DNA from: Deltaproteobacteria bacterium
Lineage (GTDB): Bacteria; Myxococcota_C; UBA6777
Direction: 5' to 3'
NCBI GenBank assembly: GCA_002731275.1
Contig: PCBK01000106.1
Coordinates: 1 to 37,332, forward strand
DNA length: 37,332 nt
The notes under the pieces were generated by a model. The model saw nothing but the letters and a program-made list of their open reading frames with translations, was not told where the DNA came from and ran no database searches. Positions within the stretch are counted from its first letter, which is position 1. The number at the start of each line of letters is the position of its first letter. This document shows, one piece after another, positions 24,901 through 32,280 of this stretch. A program made the position numbers and the translations under genes.

Positions 24901-25555
24901 TGCACTGGGCCACCACGAAGGGGACTTCACATTTGCGAAGACAACTTTCAAATCAAAAGATAAGGCCAACGGATTCCTGATCAAATGGAACGCCACAACA
25001 GACACCATCCTTTGGAGTTACAGTTTCAGCTCGAATACAGAAGTCATCGCGAACATGTTCGCCGTCTCGACCAAAGGTGACGTCTACGTCGGAGGTTCAT
25101 ACAAGGGAACCATGACAACAGGTGGCCCAACACCGTTTATTTCAGGAGGAGACACAGACGTATTTGCCATTGGACTCGACGACAAGGGTAAGTTTGTGTG
25201 GGATCTCACCATCCCAACAACAGGCGCTGACGAAGTAACAGGCGTCGCAATCGACCAGCAAGGCAACGTACATGTTTCCGGATTCTACGGTGCAAGAGCG
25301 ACTTACGGTGTGTTTACGATCACCAACAAAGGGAAGCGCGACGCCATCGCGATCAAGATCGCCCCATCTGGCGGACTTGCTGATACACATGCTGCTGGTA
25401 GCGCAGGTGAAGAGCTGGGACTGAGTATCGCAGTCAGCCCACAAAACAAACTGTTTGTCGGCGGTATGTTTGACACAGACTTCAAATTCACACAGAGCAT
25501 CAAATTCACCAAGAAAGGCACCAAAGACCTCTTCATTTGGAAAAAAGACCCCTGA
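21908..25555 (+). CDS. Giant Cys-rich lipoprotein, 14 Stig1-like units plus MopE-type motif and beta-propeller
   Basis: A 1215-residue exported protein. The signal peptide ends near MYSC, so C26 is a possible lipidation site, although methionine at -3 is atypical. Residues 30-170 hold irregular Cys-rich segments. From about 199 to 758, fourteen units are each marked by HCGxCxxxC, like the plant Stig1 motif. The first eight form four copies of an A-B pair: A has CPSxTPxxCYGGC and B has CxCPxG. A MopE-type motif, CNLKDDNCDGKIDEDC (759-774), follows. Residues 775-1215 repeat VYLSGSYKT / FFIAKLDSTGSFQW-like strands, an SBBP-type beta-propeller. GGAGGA lies eight bases before the ATG. It is the first gene of a four-gene operon. 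Its role is unknown; a rigid, disulfide-rich stalk displaying a propeller on the surface is my inference. Confidence 0.85.
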   Translation: MGTITRLSRRIRILVLCGVLLSMYSCGPEVVAPPTDGCALCPEKCKRIGEGQGICVTCVNNEQCRTKTSPTRVCTDQNTCVCGTEQDCGAGQVCANDRCVECAADEDCKTASAPFCVSNVCMSCKQGQTRPCKVSSPTQCDVGQQVCRASGIWGKCEFEGGTAKSCLSNEVCLDGACVCSGELVKCTGEADCIDLRTNAKHCGACGNACPTGTRCASGKCVDTCPSSTPHECANACVNTSRNPFFCGSCTTSCKIGQICQGGTCQCPPGELLCEGRCIDPTTNSNHCGACNKACPQGSLCASGACKNTCPPSTPTSCYGGCVDLKSNPHHCGKCGAACRPDQLCVDGKIVCPEDSKECGNRCVDTNIHPEHCGECGKVCKAGQLCAAGACVVTCPSATPDACYGGCVDKKTNPYHCGACGNTCPSGQSCTAGKCECPTGYVRCGKDCVDIKSARLHCGKCNNACQSNQNCAAGKCVFSCPKSTPALCFGGCVNTDTNPLHCGQCGVHCTISQECIGGECLCPAGKSTCGKSCVDHQSDPYHCGQCNNACSEVEACISSVCIYQGCGGVLTECNKKCVDTKTNAAHCGKCGEACQTGYLCVAGKCTSPCKAPEVFCGGVCVNSQTDAKHCGGCNIACQTGESCSNGVCVSSGCTIEKPVSCGGTCTNLKTDKQNCGACGNACQSGEECCNGTCADTTSSAKNCGLCGNVCLSGEDCCGGLCKDIQSDRNHCGKCSNVCTAGDNCCGGTCGKPQQGAKDVCNLKDDNCDGKIDEDCNWPSSASGTFIEGIVSPISGLLERNLQIVADDKGSVYLSGSYKTSAGFDTHTITTTNNAEFFIAKLDSTGSFQWAVTAKGTKGSIIHSMILSKKGDLYIGGSFEESIEVNGKTYKPGGKSEAFFAKVDKQTGAFKSFAHTTGSTTSQATFSSIAEDNVGTIHAAMNFTGTVRLGAQSLTSKGKADFTLCQYVAAQNTFAFIKTAGSTNSETIHRIFVDRNGIVFALGHHEGDFTFAKTTFKSKDKANGFLIKWNATTDTILWSYSFSSNTEVIANMFAVSTKGDVYVGGSYKGTMTTGGPTPFISGGDTDVFAIGLDDKGKFVWDLTIPTTGADEVTGVAIDQQGNVHVSGFYGARATYGVFTITNKGKRDAIAIKIAPSGGLADTHAAGSAGEELGLSIAVSPQNKLFVGGMFDTDFKFTQSIKFTKKGTKDLFIWKKDP
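22505..24181 (+). repeat. Tandem coding repeat, 14 Stig1-like units
   Basis: Units of about 29-46 codons, each starting at an HCGxC or similar motif. The first eight alternate in two types (A about 45, B about 42 codons), units 9-11 are about 42-46 codons, and the last three are shorter (about 29 codons). The order is shared with the downstream paralogue. Confidence 0.85.
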
Positions 25556-25584
25556 TACACCTTCCCAAAAAAGGCTTCACCTCG

Positions 25585-28500
25585 ATGAACAAACTTCTTG
25601 TCGGTCAACTGCTCCGAATTTCGGCACTTTTCTGCCTTGGGTTGCTCCTTACAGCTTGCCCTGACACTCCCCCCATCACTCCGCAAGATGCTTGCCAAAG
25701 TTGTCCAGACAAGTGCTTAAAGGACGCAAATGGTGGTGGTGTTTGTGTCACATGCCTTGCCGATCAACAATGTCAAACAAAAACCAGTCCAACCCGACGC
25801 TGTAACGACAACTACGTATGTGTATGTGGTTCACCTGCAGACTGCGGCCCCGGTGAACAGTGTGCGCAAGGACTGTGTGTCCAATGCACCAAAGACGAAC
25901 ACTGCACGACAAGCTCTGAACCATATTGTGTCGCGAATGTTTGCCAATCTTGCAAACAAGGAGACAGCCGCAGCTGTACCGTAAGCAGCCAGCTCCAATG
26001 TGGACAAGGTACACAGCTATGCCGTTCATCAGGGACGTGGGGACAATGTACATTCGAAAAGAGTCCCCCTGCCTGTGACCAAAAGGAGCAGTGTGTCGAA
26101 GGTCGCTGCCTCTGCCGTCAGGGATACAAATCGTGTGACGATGTATGCACCAACACAAACACCGACGCCAAGCACTGTGGAACGTGCGGCAACGCCTGCC
26201 CTACCGGAACCCGTTGTGCCTCTGGTAAATGTGTCGACACATGCCCCTCTTCAACCCCCAGCGAGTGTGGAAACGCCTGCGTCAACTTGCAAAACAATCC
26301 GCTCTTTTGTGGTAGCTGCAACACCTCCTGTAAACCGGGCGAGCTCTGCAAAGCAGGAACATGCACATGTCCGTCGGGACAAGAATCATGTGATGGACAA
26401 TGCATTGCAACGGCGAACAACAGAGAACATTGCGGAGCTTGTTCAACTCCATGTAAAGAGGGACAAGTTTGTGCGTCTGGTGCGTGCAGACAAACCTGCC
26501 CAAAGCGCACACCGACTTCTTGTTATGGCGGCTGTGTCGACCTTCAAATCAACTCTCAACATTGCGGGACATGCGGAACAGCGTGCAGAGACGACCAACT
26601 TTGTCGTGCAGGCGCATGTGTCTGTCCAGACGATCAACTCGAATGTGGCGGTCGCTGTGTCGACACAAAGAACACACTCGAACACTGTGGTGGATGTGGC
26701 AAACCATGTAAAGAGGGACAAAGATGTGCGGAGGGTGTGTGTGTATTGAGCTGCCCTTCGACCACGCCAGATGCATGTTATGGAGGGTGTTTTCAACTCA
26801 AAACAAGCACACAACACTGCGGCACCTGTGGTACTTCCTGTGCAGAAGGACAAACGTGTAACGGGACCTGTCAATGTCCGAAAGACCTACAACTCTGCAA
26901 CAACGAATGTGTCGACACAAAGATACACAGACAGCATTGTGGCAAGTGCGGAAATCTTTGCAAAAACGGACAATATTGTTCCGCTGGAAAGTGCGTCTCT
27001 TCCTGCCCAAAACCAACCCCTACCAATTGCTTTGGGGGATGTGTCTCGCTCCAAAACAACCCCCAACATTGTGGTGCATGTGGCAATGTTTGCAAGAGCG
27101 GACAATCCTGCCAAAACGGCGTATGTGATTGCCCCACAGGTCTCTCCCTCTGTGACGGTGTGTGTGTTGATTTACAAAATAACGCAAAGCACTGTGGGCA
27201 ATGTGACACAACCTGTCGGGGTGTAGAGGCTTGTATCACCGGCACATGTGTATACCAAGGATGCAACCCACCACTCAGAGAGTGCAATCGGACTTGTATC
27301 AACACACAAAACAACAGCCAACATTGTGGCGATTGTGACAAACCATGTACCTCGGGATTCATTTGCAAAAATGGCGCGTGTGAATCTCCTTGCAGCACAG
27401 GTGAAACGTATTGTGCCGGAACATGTGTAGACACAAAGACTACGACCGCTCATTGTGGGGCCTGTGGACAAGCTTGCAAAGCAACCGAAGCGTGTACAGA
27501 GGGAGTGTGTGTCAGCGCAGGTTGCACAAAGGACAAACCAACTTCATGTGCGACCTCCTGTGCTGATACACAATCCGATCCAAATCATTGTGGCGCTTGT
27601 GGGAACACATGTAAGACCGGAGAAGCTTGCTGTTCGGGTACATGCGTCGACACACAGAGAGCAGTCCAACACTGTGGGATGTGTGGAAATGCCTGTGGCG
27701 CAGGCAAAGACTGCTGCGCAGCAACATGTGTCGACACACAAGCAAATACCGCTCATTGCGGCCAATGTGGGAACACATGTAACGCCCAAGAGAATTGCTG
27801 TTCGGGAACCTGCGGAGCACCTAAGACAGGGATAAAAGACCCATGTGATGGAAAAGATAACGACTGCGATGGCCTCATCGATGAAGATTGTGGATATGCT
27901 GTGGGATTTGATGCAAACGTGAGCAACCCAACACTCCACGCAGGTAGGGCTGATCCTGACAGGATGCGTATCTCCCAAGGCCCGAATGGCACGACATTCA
28001 TCGCAGGGACGTTCCAAGATACCTTGGCTTTTGGAACGACCACTGCGCGAAGCCAAAAAAACAGCGCAGGTCAAGCGGTCACGAGTTACTTTGTCGCGTC
28101 ACTCGATACACAAGGAAAACCAAGCAACATCTATTGGCCAACAGGTACAGGAAGAAGCATCCTCTGCGACATCCAATTTCACAACAACGTATTATATGCA
28201 GCCCTTAGCTTTTCAGGCGATATCGTCGTGAATGGAAAAAATTACAGGGCAAAGGCAGCAAGTGATCTGCTGCTCATGACGTTCGACCCAAACACCCTCA
28301 CCCCTACAGTCCTCAGCGTGTTTGCAGGCTCAACAAGTCCCCCGTTCCGCTGCAAGAGGATGCAGGTCGTCCAAAACACCAGCACAAAGCTGTACATAGC
28401 AGGTAGCTGGAAAGGTAACTGGGCACAGGTGACGCCTTACACTGCCAGCAACCCAGAGATCTATCTCCTCGAATTCAATGTCCAATTGAACAAGTTTACG

Positions 28501-29289
28501 AAGAAATTCGCGAGCTACGGAACAGGCACACGTGATCTGAGCCTCATGGACATCGCAGTCCGCAAGACAGCGGTCGGACACTCCATCGTGCTGATGGGAT
28601 ATTGTGATGGAGGGACAGGTCAATCAGACTTCTTGGGGACGAAGTTTCCCTTATCACCAGCCTCGGCGTTTCTCTTTGTGATGGAGATTGATCTGGGGCA
28701 AAACAAGGTCACATGGCAAGAAGAAGCCTCCATATCACAAGCAGGCATCGGCGAGATCATGGGTTACACCCTAGCCATCGATCCTAGCAACAAATACGTG
28801 TACTACACAGGTATGCACGATGATAACGTAAAGTTCCGCACCAACGCCCAGTTGAGTTTAAGCAGCAGCCTCTCGGCGTTTCGTTTCTTTGTCGCGAGAT
28901 TTGACCTCGCGACACAAAAAACAACGAACTTGTATACTTATCCCTTCACAGCGGATCAAGAGTTACGAGACATCAAGGTCGATACGTCTGGGAACATCTG
29001 GATCACAGGACTCCACACAGACATAGGGAAGTTTGGGACCATCCCAGCACCTCATACAGGGGTTGGTGAGAACGCATTCTTGGTCATGCTGGACAAAAAT
29101 GGCGTGCCCCAAAAAGGCTACTTCGCGACAGGAGACAAAAATGAGCGAGGTGACGCTATCGCCTTCTCAACGAATGGCGAAGTCCTCTGGATAGGCTCAA
29201 CCAACTCTACAACAGGCTTCAGCGTGAACAATCAGTCCGTAAACGTGAGCAATACAAACAATATCTTCATCACCAAAATCGCCCCTTGA
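25585..29289 (+). CDS. Second giant Cys-rich Stig1-like lipoprotein, paralogue of the upstream gene
   Basis: A 1234-residue lipoprotein with a good lipobox, LTAC, giving C25. Its layout is colinear with the gene before it: irregular Cys-rich head (about 30-170), fourteen Stig1-like units (about 196-753) in the same A-B order, a MopE-type motif [16 protein letters not shown] (754-769), then a beta-rich C-terminal region (770-1234). That last region is much more diverged and its propeller repeats are harder to see. The ATG at 25585 lies 29 bases after the upstream stop. An in-frame start at 25537 would overlap the upstream gene and spoil the signal peptide. The pair arose by duplication after the 14-unit array existed. 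The two C-terminal regions may bind different targets. Confidence 0.85.
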   Translation: MNKLLVGQLLRISALFCLGLLLTACPDTPPITPQDACQSCPDKCLKDANGGGVCVTCLADQQCQTKTSPTRRCNDNYVCVCGSPADCGPGEQCAQGLCVQCTKDEHCTTSSEPYCVANVCQSCKQGDSRSCTVSSQLQCGQGTQLCRSSGTWGQCTFEKSPPACDQKEQCVEGRCLCRQGYKSCDDVCTNTNTDAKHCGTCGNACPTGTRCASGKCVDTCPSSTPSECGNACVNLQNNPLFCGSCNTSCKPGELCKAGTCTCPSGQESCDGQCIATANNREHCGACSTPCKEGQVCASGACRQTCPKRTPTSCYGGCVDLQINSQHCGTCGTACRDDQLCRAGACVCPDDQLECGGRCVDTKNTLEHCGGCGKPCKEGQRCAEGVCVLSCPSTTPDACYGGCFQLKTSTQHCGTCGTSCAEGQTCNGTCQCPKDLQLCNNECVDTKIHRQHCGKCGNLCKNGQYCSAGKCVSSCPKPTPTNCFGGCVSLQNNPQHCGACGNVCKSGQSCQNGVCDCPTGLSLCDGVCVDLQNNAKHCGQCDTTCRGVEACITGTCVYQGCNPPLRECNRTCINTQNNSQHCGDCDKPCTSGFICKNGACESPCSTGETYCAGTCVDTKTTTAHCGACGQACKATEACTEGVCVSAGCTKDKPTSCATSCADTQSDPNHCGACGNTCKTGEACCSGTCVDTQRAVQHCGMCGNACGAGKDCCAATCVDTQANTAHCGQCGNTCNAQENCCSGTCGAPKTGIKDPCDGKDNDCDGLIDEDCGYAVGFDANVSNPTLHAGRADPDRMRISQGPNGTTFIAGTFQDTLAFGTTTARSQKNSAGQAVTSYFVASLDTQGKPSNIYWPTGTGRSILCDIQFHNNVLYAALSFSGDIVVNGKNYRAKAASDLLLMTFDPNTLTPTVLSVFAGSTSPPFRCKRMQVVQNTSTKLYIAGSWKGNWAQVTPYTASNPEIYLLEFNVQLNKFTKKFASYGTGTRDLSLMDIAVRKTAVGHSIVLMGYCDGGTGQSDFLGTKFPLSPASAFLFVMEIDLGQNKVTWQEEASISQAGIGEIMGYTLAIDPSNKYVYYTGMHDDNVKFRTNAQLSLSSSLSAFRFFVARFDLATQKTTNLYTYPFTADQELRDIKVDTSGNIWITGLHTDIGKFGTIPAPHTGVGENAFLVMLDKNGVPQKGYFATGDKNERGDAIAFSTNGEVLWIGSTNSTTGFSVNNQSVNVSNTNNIFITKIAP
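26170..27843 (+). repeat. Tandem coding repeat, 14 Stig1-like units (second copy)
   Basis: It has the same unit number and order as the array in the upstream gene, including four A-B pairs, a variant ninth unit with CxYQGC, and three short final units. Unit 1 is nearly identical in protein to unit 1 of the paralogue but differs at many silent sites. Confidence 0.85.
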
Positions 29290-29327
29290 GCGGTCACCAC
29301 ACAAAAAACACGAACGAGGTATCGACA

Positions 29328-30221
29328 ATGAGCACTCCCACAGAGACAAAGATCGGATGGATTGGAACGGGTGTTATGGGGCGTTGGATGTGCCAACATA
29401 TCCTGGATCAGGGCTACCAAGTCACGGTACACAACCGCACAAAATCCAAAGCCCAACCGCTCCTTGAAAGTGGCGCGCAGTGGGCAGATTCGCCCAAGGA
29501 AGTCGCAGCCCAATCGGATATCACCTTCAGCATCGTGGGGTTTCCCAAAGATGTCCGGGAGGTCCTACTAGGGGAAGACGGTGCCCTTGCAGGCGCGTCC
29601 AAGGGCGATATCATCGTGGACATGACGACGACAGAACCTTCTCTCGCTGTAGAAGTCGCGCAAGCAGCCAACGCAAAGGGAGTGTTCAGCATTGACGCTC
29701 CCGTCTCAGGAGGCGATGTCGGCGCAAAAGAAGCCAGACTCTCGATCATGATCGGTGGCGCAGAAGAAGCTGTACAGACTGTGATGCCTTTGTTTGCGTT
29801 GATGGGAAAAGGCATCGTCCATCAAGGCCCTCCAGGGAGCGGACAGCACACGAAGATGTGCAACCAGATCACCATCGCTTCTACGATGGTAGGCGTCTGT
29901 GAAGCCCTCATCTACGGAAAAAAGGCAGGTCTCGATCTGGAGGTCATGTTGTCCTCGATCAGCAAAGGCGCGGCTGGCTGTTGGACCCTCGACAACCTCG
30001 CTCCGAGAGTCTTACAACGCAACTTTGATCCTGGCTTCTTTGTGGAGCACTTTATCAAAGACATGGGGATCGCCTTGCAAGAAGCCAGAGCCATGAATAT
30101 CAGCCTTCCAGGGCTCGCGCTCGCACACCAACTGTATCTCGCCGTAGAAGCCCAAGGGCATGGTAGAAAAGGCACACACGCACTCAGCCTCGCGCTCGAA
30201 ACCCTCTCCGGATTGGAGTAA
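29328..30221 (+). CDS. 3-hydroxyisobutyrate dehydrogenase-family NAD(P)-dependent reductase
   Basis: A cytoplasmic 297-residue beta-hydroxyacid dehydrogenase. The Rossmann motif is GWIGTGVMG (10-18). NRT (36-38) after the second strand puts an Arg where it could favour NADP(H). The substrate-binding DAPVSGG (123-129) and catalytic K176 in [11 protein letters not shown] are intact. The family includes 3-hydroxyisobutyrate, tartronate semialdehyde and glyoxylate or succinic semialdehyde reductases; the last group fits the NRT motif, but the substrate is not certain. GAGGT lies eight bases before the ATG at 29328. The gene is 38 bases after the second Stig1-like lipoprotein gene and 5 bases before a lipoprotein gene, an unexpected metabolic member of a surface-protein operon. 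Confidence 0.88.
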   Translation: MSTPTETKIGWIGTGVMGRWMCQHILDQGYQVTVHNRTKSKAQPLLESGAQWADSPKEVAAQSDITFSIVGFPKDVREVLLGEDGALAGASKGDIIVDMTTTEPSLAVEVAQAANAKGVFSIDAPVSGGDVGAKEARLSIMIGGAEEAVQTVMPLFALMGKGIVHQGPPGSGQHTKMCNQITIASTMVGVCEALIYGKKAGLDLEVMLSSISKGAAGCWTLDNLAPRVLQRNFDPGFFVEHFIKDMGIALQEARAMNISLPGLALAHQLYLAVEAQGHGRKGTHALSLALETLSGLE

Positions 30222-30226
30222 GCGAC

Positions 30227-31069
30227 ATGAATCGTCTTTTGCGCAGAATGTCGATGATCTGCGTGTTGGTCTGGTGTGTCCCTCTGTGTGGGTGTATGAC
30301 GTCTCTTGCTCCAATGCACGGAGGGAAAACTCTTAAAAAAGGGCAGATTCGTATCGCGACTGGGCCGGGGATGAATATCTCCCCCAACTTGATCGCAGGT
30401 ACGTTCTCTGAAGCCGTCAAAGCCGCAGAAAAGCTCGCCAATGGTGACGAATCCTTCACAGAGGAAGATGGCCGCAGGTGGTTTCGACTTGGAGGATTGG
30501 CGACGTTGTTCAACATCACTCCGATGTACGAACTTGCCATTCAGCTCGGTATCACAGACTGGCTCACACTCGGCGGGAGATATGCTGGAGGCGCTTTGGA
30601 GTTGGGCGCAGTTGGACAGGTCTTTTCAGACGGAAAATGGGGGGTGACTCTTGGCGTTCAGGGCTCATTCCTATCGATCGCACCGAAAGTGGCGCCAGGA
30701 TTCGACAAGGTCGTCAAGTGGTTGGACTTGAGTCGCATCGACATCTCCGTCCCGGTCCTTGCGGGCTATCAAATCTCAGGAGGGAGCACCTTTTACGCTG
30801 GCTTGATGTACAGGGCGATCTTATTGAGCGCCAACGGCGCGATCGAGGCGGCGTCCGGGATTCTCGCAAAGACAGACATCAACGCTCCGGTCCATATGTT
30901 TGGTGGCGTCATCGGCGCACGTTTGGGGTACAAGTTCATTTTTGTGTATGGAGAGTTGGGGATTCATCACGTGTGGTGGAACCCGACAGTCTTGGGAGAA
31001 TCGCTCAACATGACCGCGATGGTGTTGTATCCAAGGATAGGCGTGACGTTTGTGGGGAATTTGTTCTAG
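30227..31069 (+). CDS. Small lipoprotein with barrel-like beta strands
   Basis: A 280-residue exported protein. The signal peptide ends in LCGC, giving lipidated C23. The mature part has alternating beta-strand stretches with aromatic residues (for example LGGRYAGGALELGAVG, VTLGVQGSFLSI, TFYAGLMYRAIL and FVYGELGIHHVWW) and ends in a terminal phenylalanine (GVTFVGNLF), as outer-membrane barrels do. Lipidation plus a barrel is unusual, and a periplasmic lipoprotein with a beta-rich fold is the alternative. No family recognised. GGAG within the end of the upstream reductase gene serves as the ribosome-binding site. It is the last gene of the four-gene operon, and its stop overlaps that of the convergent aminotransferase gene in CTAG. 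Confidence 0.7.
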   Translation: MNRLLRRMSMICVLVWCVPLCGCMTSLAPMHGGKTLKKGQIRIATGPGMNISPNLIAGTFSEAVKAAEKLANGDESFTEEDGRRWFRLGGLATLFNITPMYELAIQLGITDWLTLGGRYAGGALELGAVGQVFSDGKWGVTLGVQGSFLSIAPKVAPGFDKVVKWLDLSRIDISVPVLAGYQISGGSTFYAGLMYRAILLSANGAIEAASGILAKTDINAPVHMFGGVIGARLGYKFIFVYGELGIHHVWWNPTVLGESLNMTAMVLYPRIGVTFVGNLF

Positions 31070-31929
31070 AGCTCTTCGAGACGTCGATCCAACCAACCCC
31101 GAAATGCTTCTGCGATCTGCTTGGTCAGGGGTCCCACCTCACCATCTCCAATCACGATATCATCGACCTTCACGACAGGTAACACACCACGGCTGCTGCT
31201 CGTGATAAAGAGCTCGTGGACATTTGTCAGATCATCGATGTGTAAAGGCGTTTCGCGGATCGTGAGGAATTGTGATGAGACAGTCACAACAGCCCGCTGT
31301 GTCACACCCTGAAGGACTTGATCGACAGCAGTGTACAAAACGCCGTCTTTGAATCCAAACAAGTTACAATCCAGACCTTCGAGCAGATATCCCTCATCGT
31401 CGAGCAACAAACCAGTGTGAACCCCTAGAGGAAGTTCTTGTTGCAGCTCTGACTTTTGCTTTTGCCAAGCACCACTTTTGAGCGATGGAGCCTCCCGTTT
31501 CACACCGGGCAATGTGACACAAGCGACCCCTTCATCGTACATATGCTGTGACAATCCGAAAAAAGGCTCGATGGAGATGAGCACATTTTCACGTTGATCT
31601 TCATCGAGAGGTAACGCAACACGACAGCGCACGTCCCCCCAATTTGCACGCAAGATCAGCTCTCGCAGCGCCGTTCGCACCCGATCCATATCGACCCGCA
31701 GCTCCACTCCATAGCCACGAGCAGACTGTTCAAGTCGATGGATATGTTGAACAAAATTCAAGACCTTTGTGGTCTCGTAGGTATGAAACACAGTATACAC
31801 TGAACGCTCGGGTTCGTGCTTGAGTGCGTCTTGCAGTGAAAACGCCCGGTAAGGAGCATCCTTCCATCCTTCAGGGGTCAGCATGCCACACAAACAGTGG
31901 ACTTTGCGACGTTCAAGCGATTCTATCAT
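31066..31929 (-). CDS. Class IV aminotransferase
   Basis: A PLP enzyme of fold type IV, 287 residues, related to branched-chain aminotransferase, D-amino-acid aminotransferase and aminodeoxychorismate lyase. Visible family features are HIHRLEQSA (R65), catalytic lysine K151 in LKSGAWQKQ, DDEGYLLEGLDCNLF with E184, and LQGVTQRAVV for phosphate binding. The lysine is followed by SGAWQ rather than the more usual xxxYxxN, so substrate choice is open. The ATG at 31929 is preferred over an in-frame TTG at 31959; an AAAGG stretch lies about ten bases upstream. It is convergent with the Stig1 operon and stands alone on the minus strand. Confidence 0.82.
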   Translation of the reverse strand: MIESLERRKVHCLCGMLTPEGWKDAPYRAFSLQDALKHEPERSVYTVFHTYETTKVLNFVQHIHRLEQSARGYGVELRVDMDRVRTALRELILRANWGDVRCRVALPLDEDQRENVLISIEPFFGLSQHMYDEGVACVTLPGVKREAPSLKSGAWQKQKSELQQELPLGVHTGLLLDDEGYLLEGLDCNLFGFKDGVLYTAVDQVLQGVTQRAVVTVSSQFLTIRETPLHIDDLTNVHELFITSSSRGVLPVVKVDDIVIGDGEVGPLTKQIAEAFRGWLDRRLEEL

Positions 31930-32144
31930 GCACACCAGCCTTTCTATACAAATAGACAAACCTCATTGCTCAATCATTAGGATGAAGTCACCATCGATCA
32001 GGTGCCAACATTTCAAAACAGAAACATCCAAAACGACCAAAACATACCATATGCTCTACCACCCAGCGCAAAAAAAATGAATCAAGAGAGACCAAAGACG
32101 TCTTAAAAAGGTCCATCATAGTGAAGGATGGAAGCAAAGAAAAG

Positions 32145-32173
32145 TTGCCATTTCCTCATCATCCATCGATAAT
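32145..32173 (+). promoter_or_regulatory. Strong candidate promoter of the VWC/Kazal lipoprotein gene
   Basis: TTGCCA (32145-32150, five of six), a 17-base spacer and GATAAT (32168-32173, five of six). The implied 5' leader is about 100 bases. Confidence 0.55.
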
Positions 32174-32236
32174 GTACGACTAGAGCTTTACAACATAGAC
32201 ATCATTGTACAAAACAAAGGTTGTCTACACGTAGCG

Positions 32237-32255
32237 CTCAACCAAGTAGGTTGAG
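32237..32255 (+). promoter_or_regulatory. Leader hairpin upstream of the VWC/Kazal lipoprotein gene
   Basis: A perfect 7-base inverted repeat, CTCAACC (32237-32243) and GGTTGAG (32249-32255), with loop AAGTA. It ends about ten bases before the AAGGA ribosome-binding site of the ATG at 32281. It could be a translational control element or operator; there is no T-run. Confidence 0.4.
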
Positions 32256-32280
32256 TATCATAACAAAAAGGAAAAAGACC

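Larger units (their letters stand above)
31930..32280. other. Divergent intergenic region before the VWC/Kazal lipoprotein
   Basis: A 351-base AT-rich non-coding stretch. It holds a good rightward promoter and a hairpin near the start codon (both annotated separately), and a 10-base palindrome AAGACGTCTT (32095-32104) about 40 bases upstream of the -35. I see no tRNA, small ORF or clear leftward promoter. Confidence 0.5.

Noticed and set aside
32095-32104. 10-base palindrome AAGACGTCTT as an operator
   Set aside because: Palindromes of this size are expected dozens of times by chance in a window this long. Noted only as part of the intergenic description.
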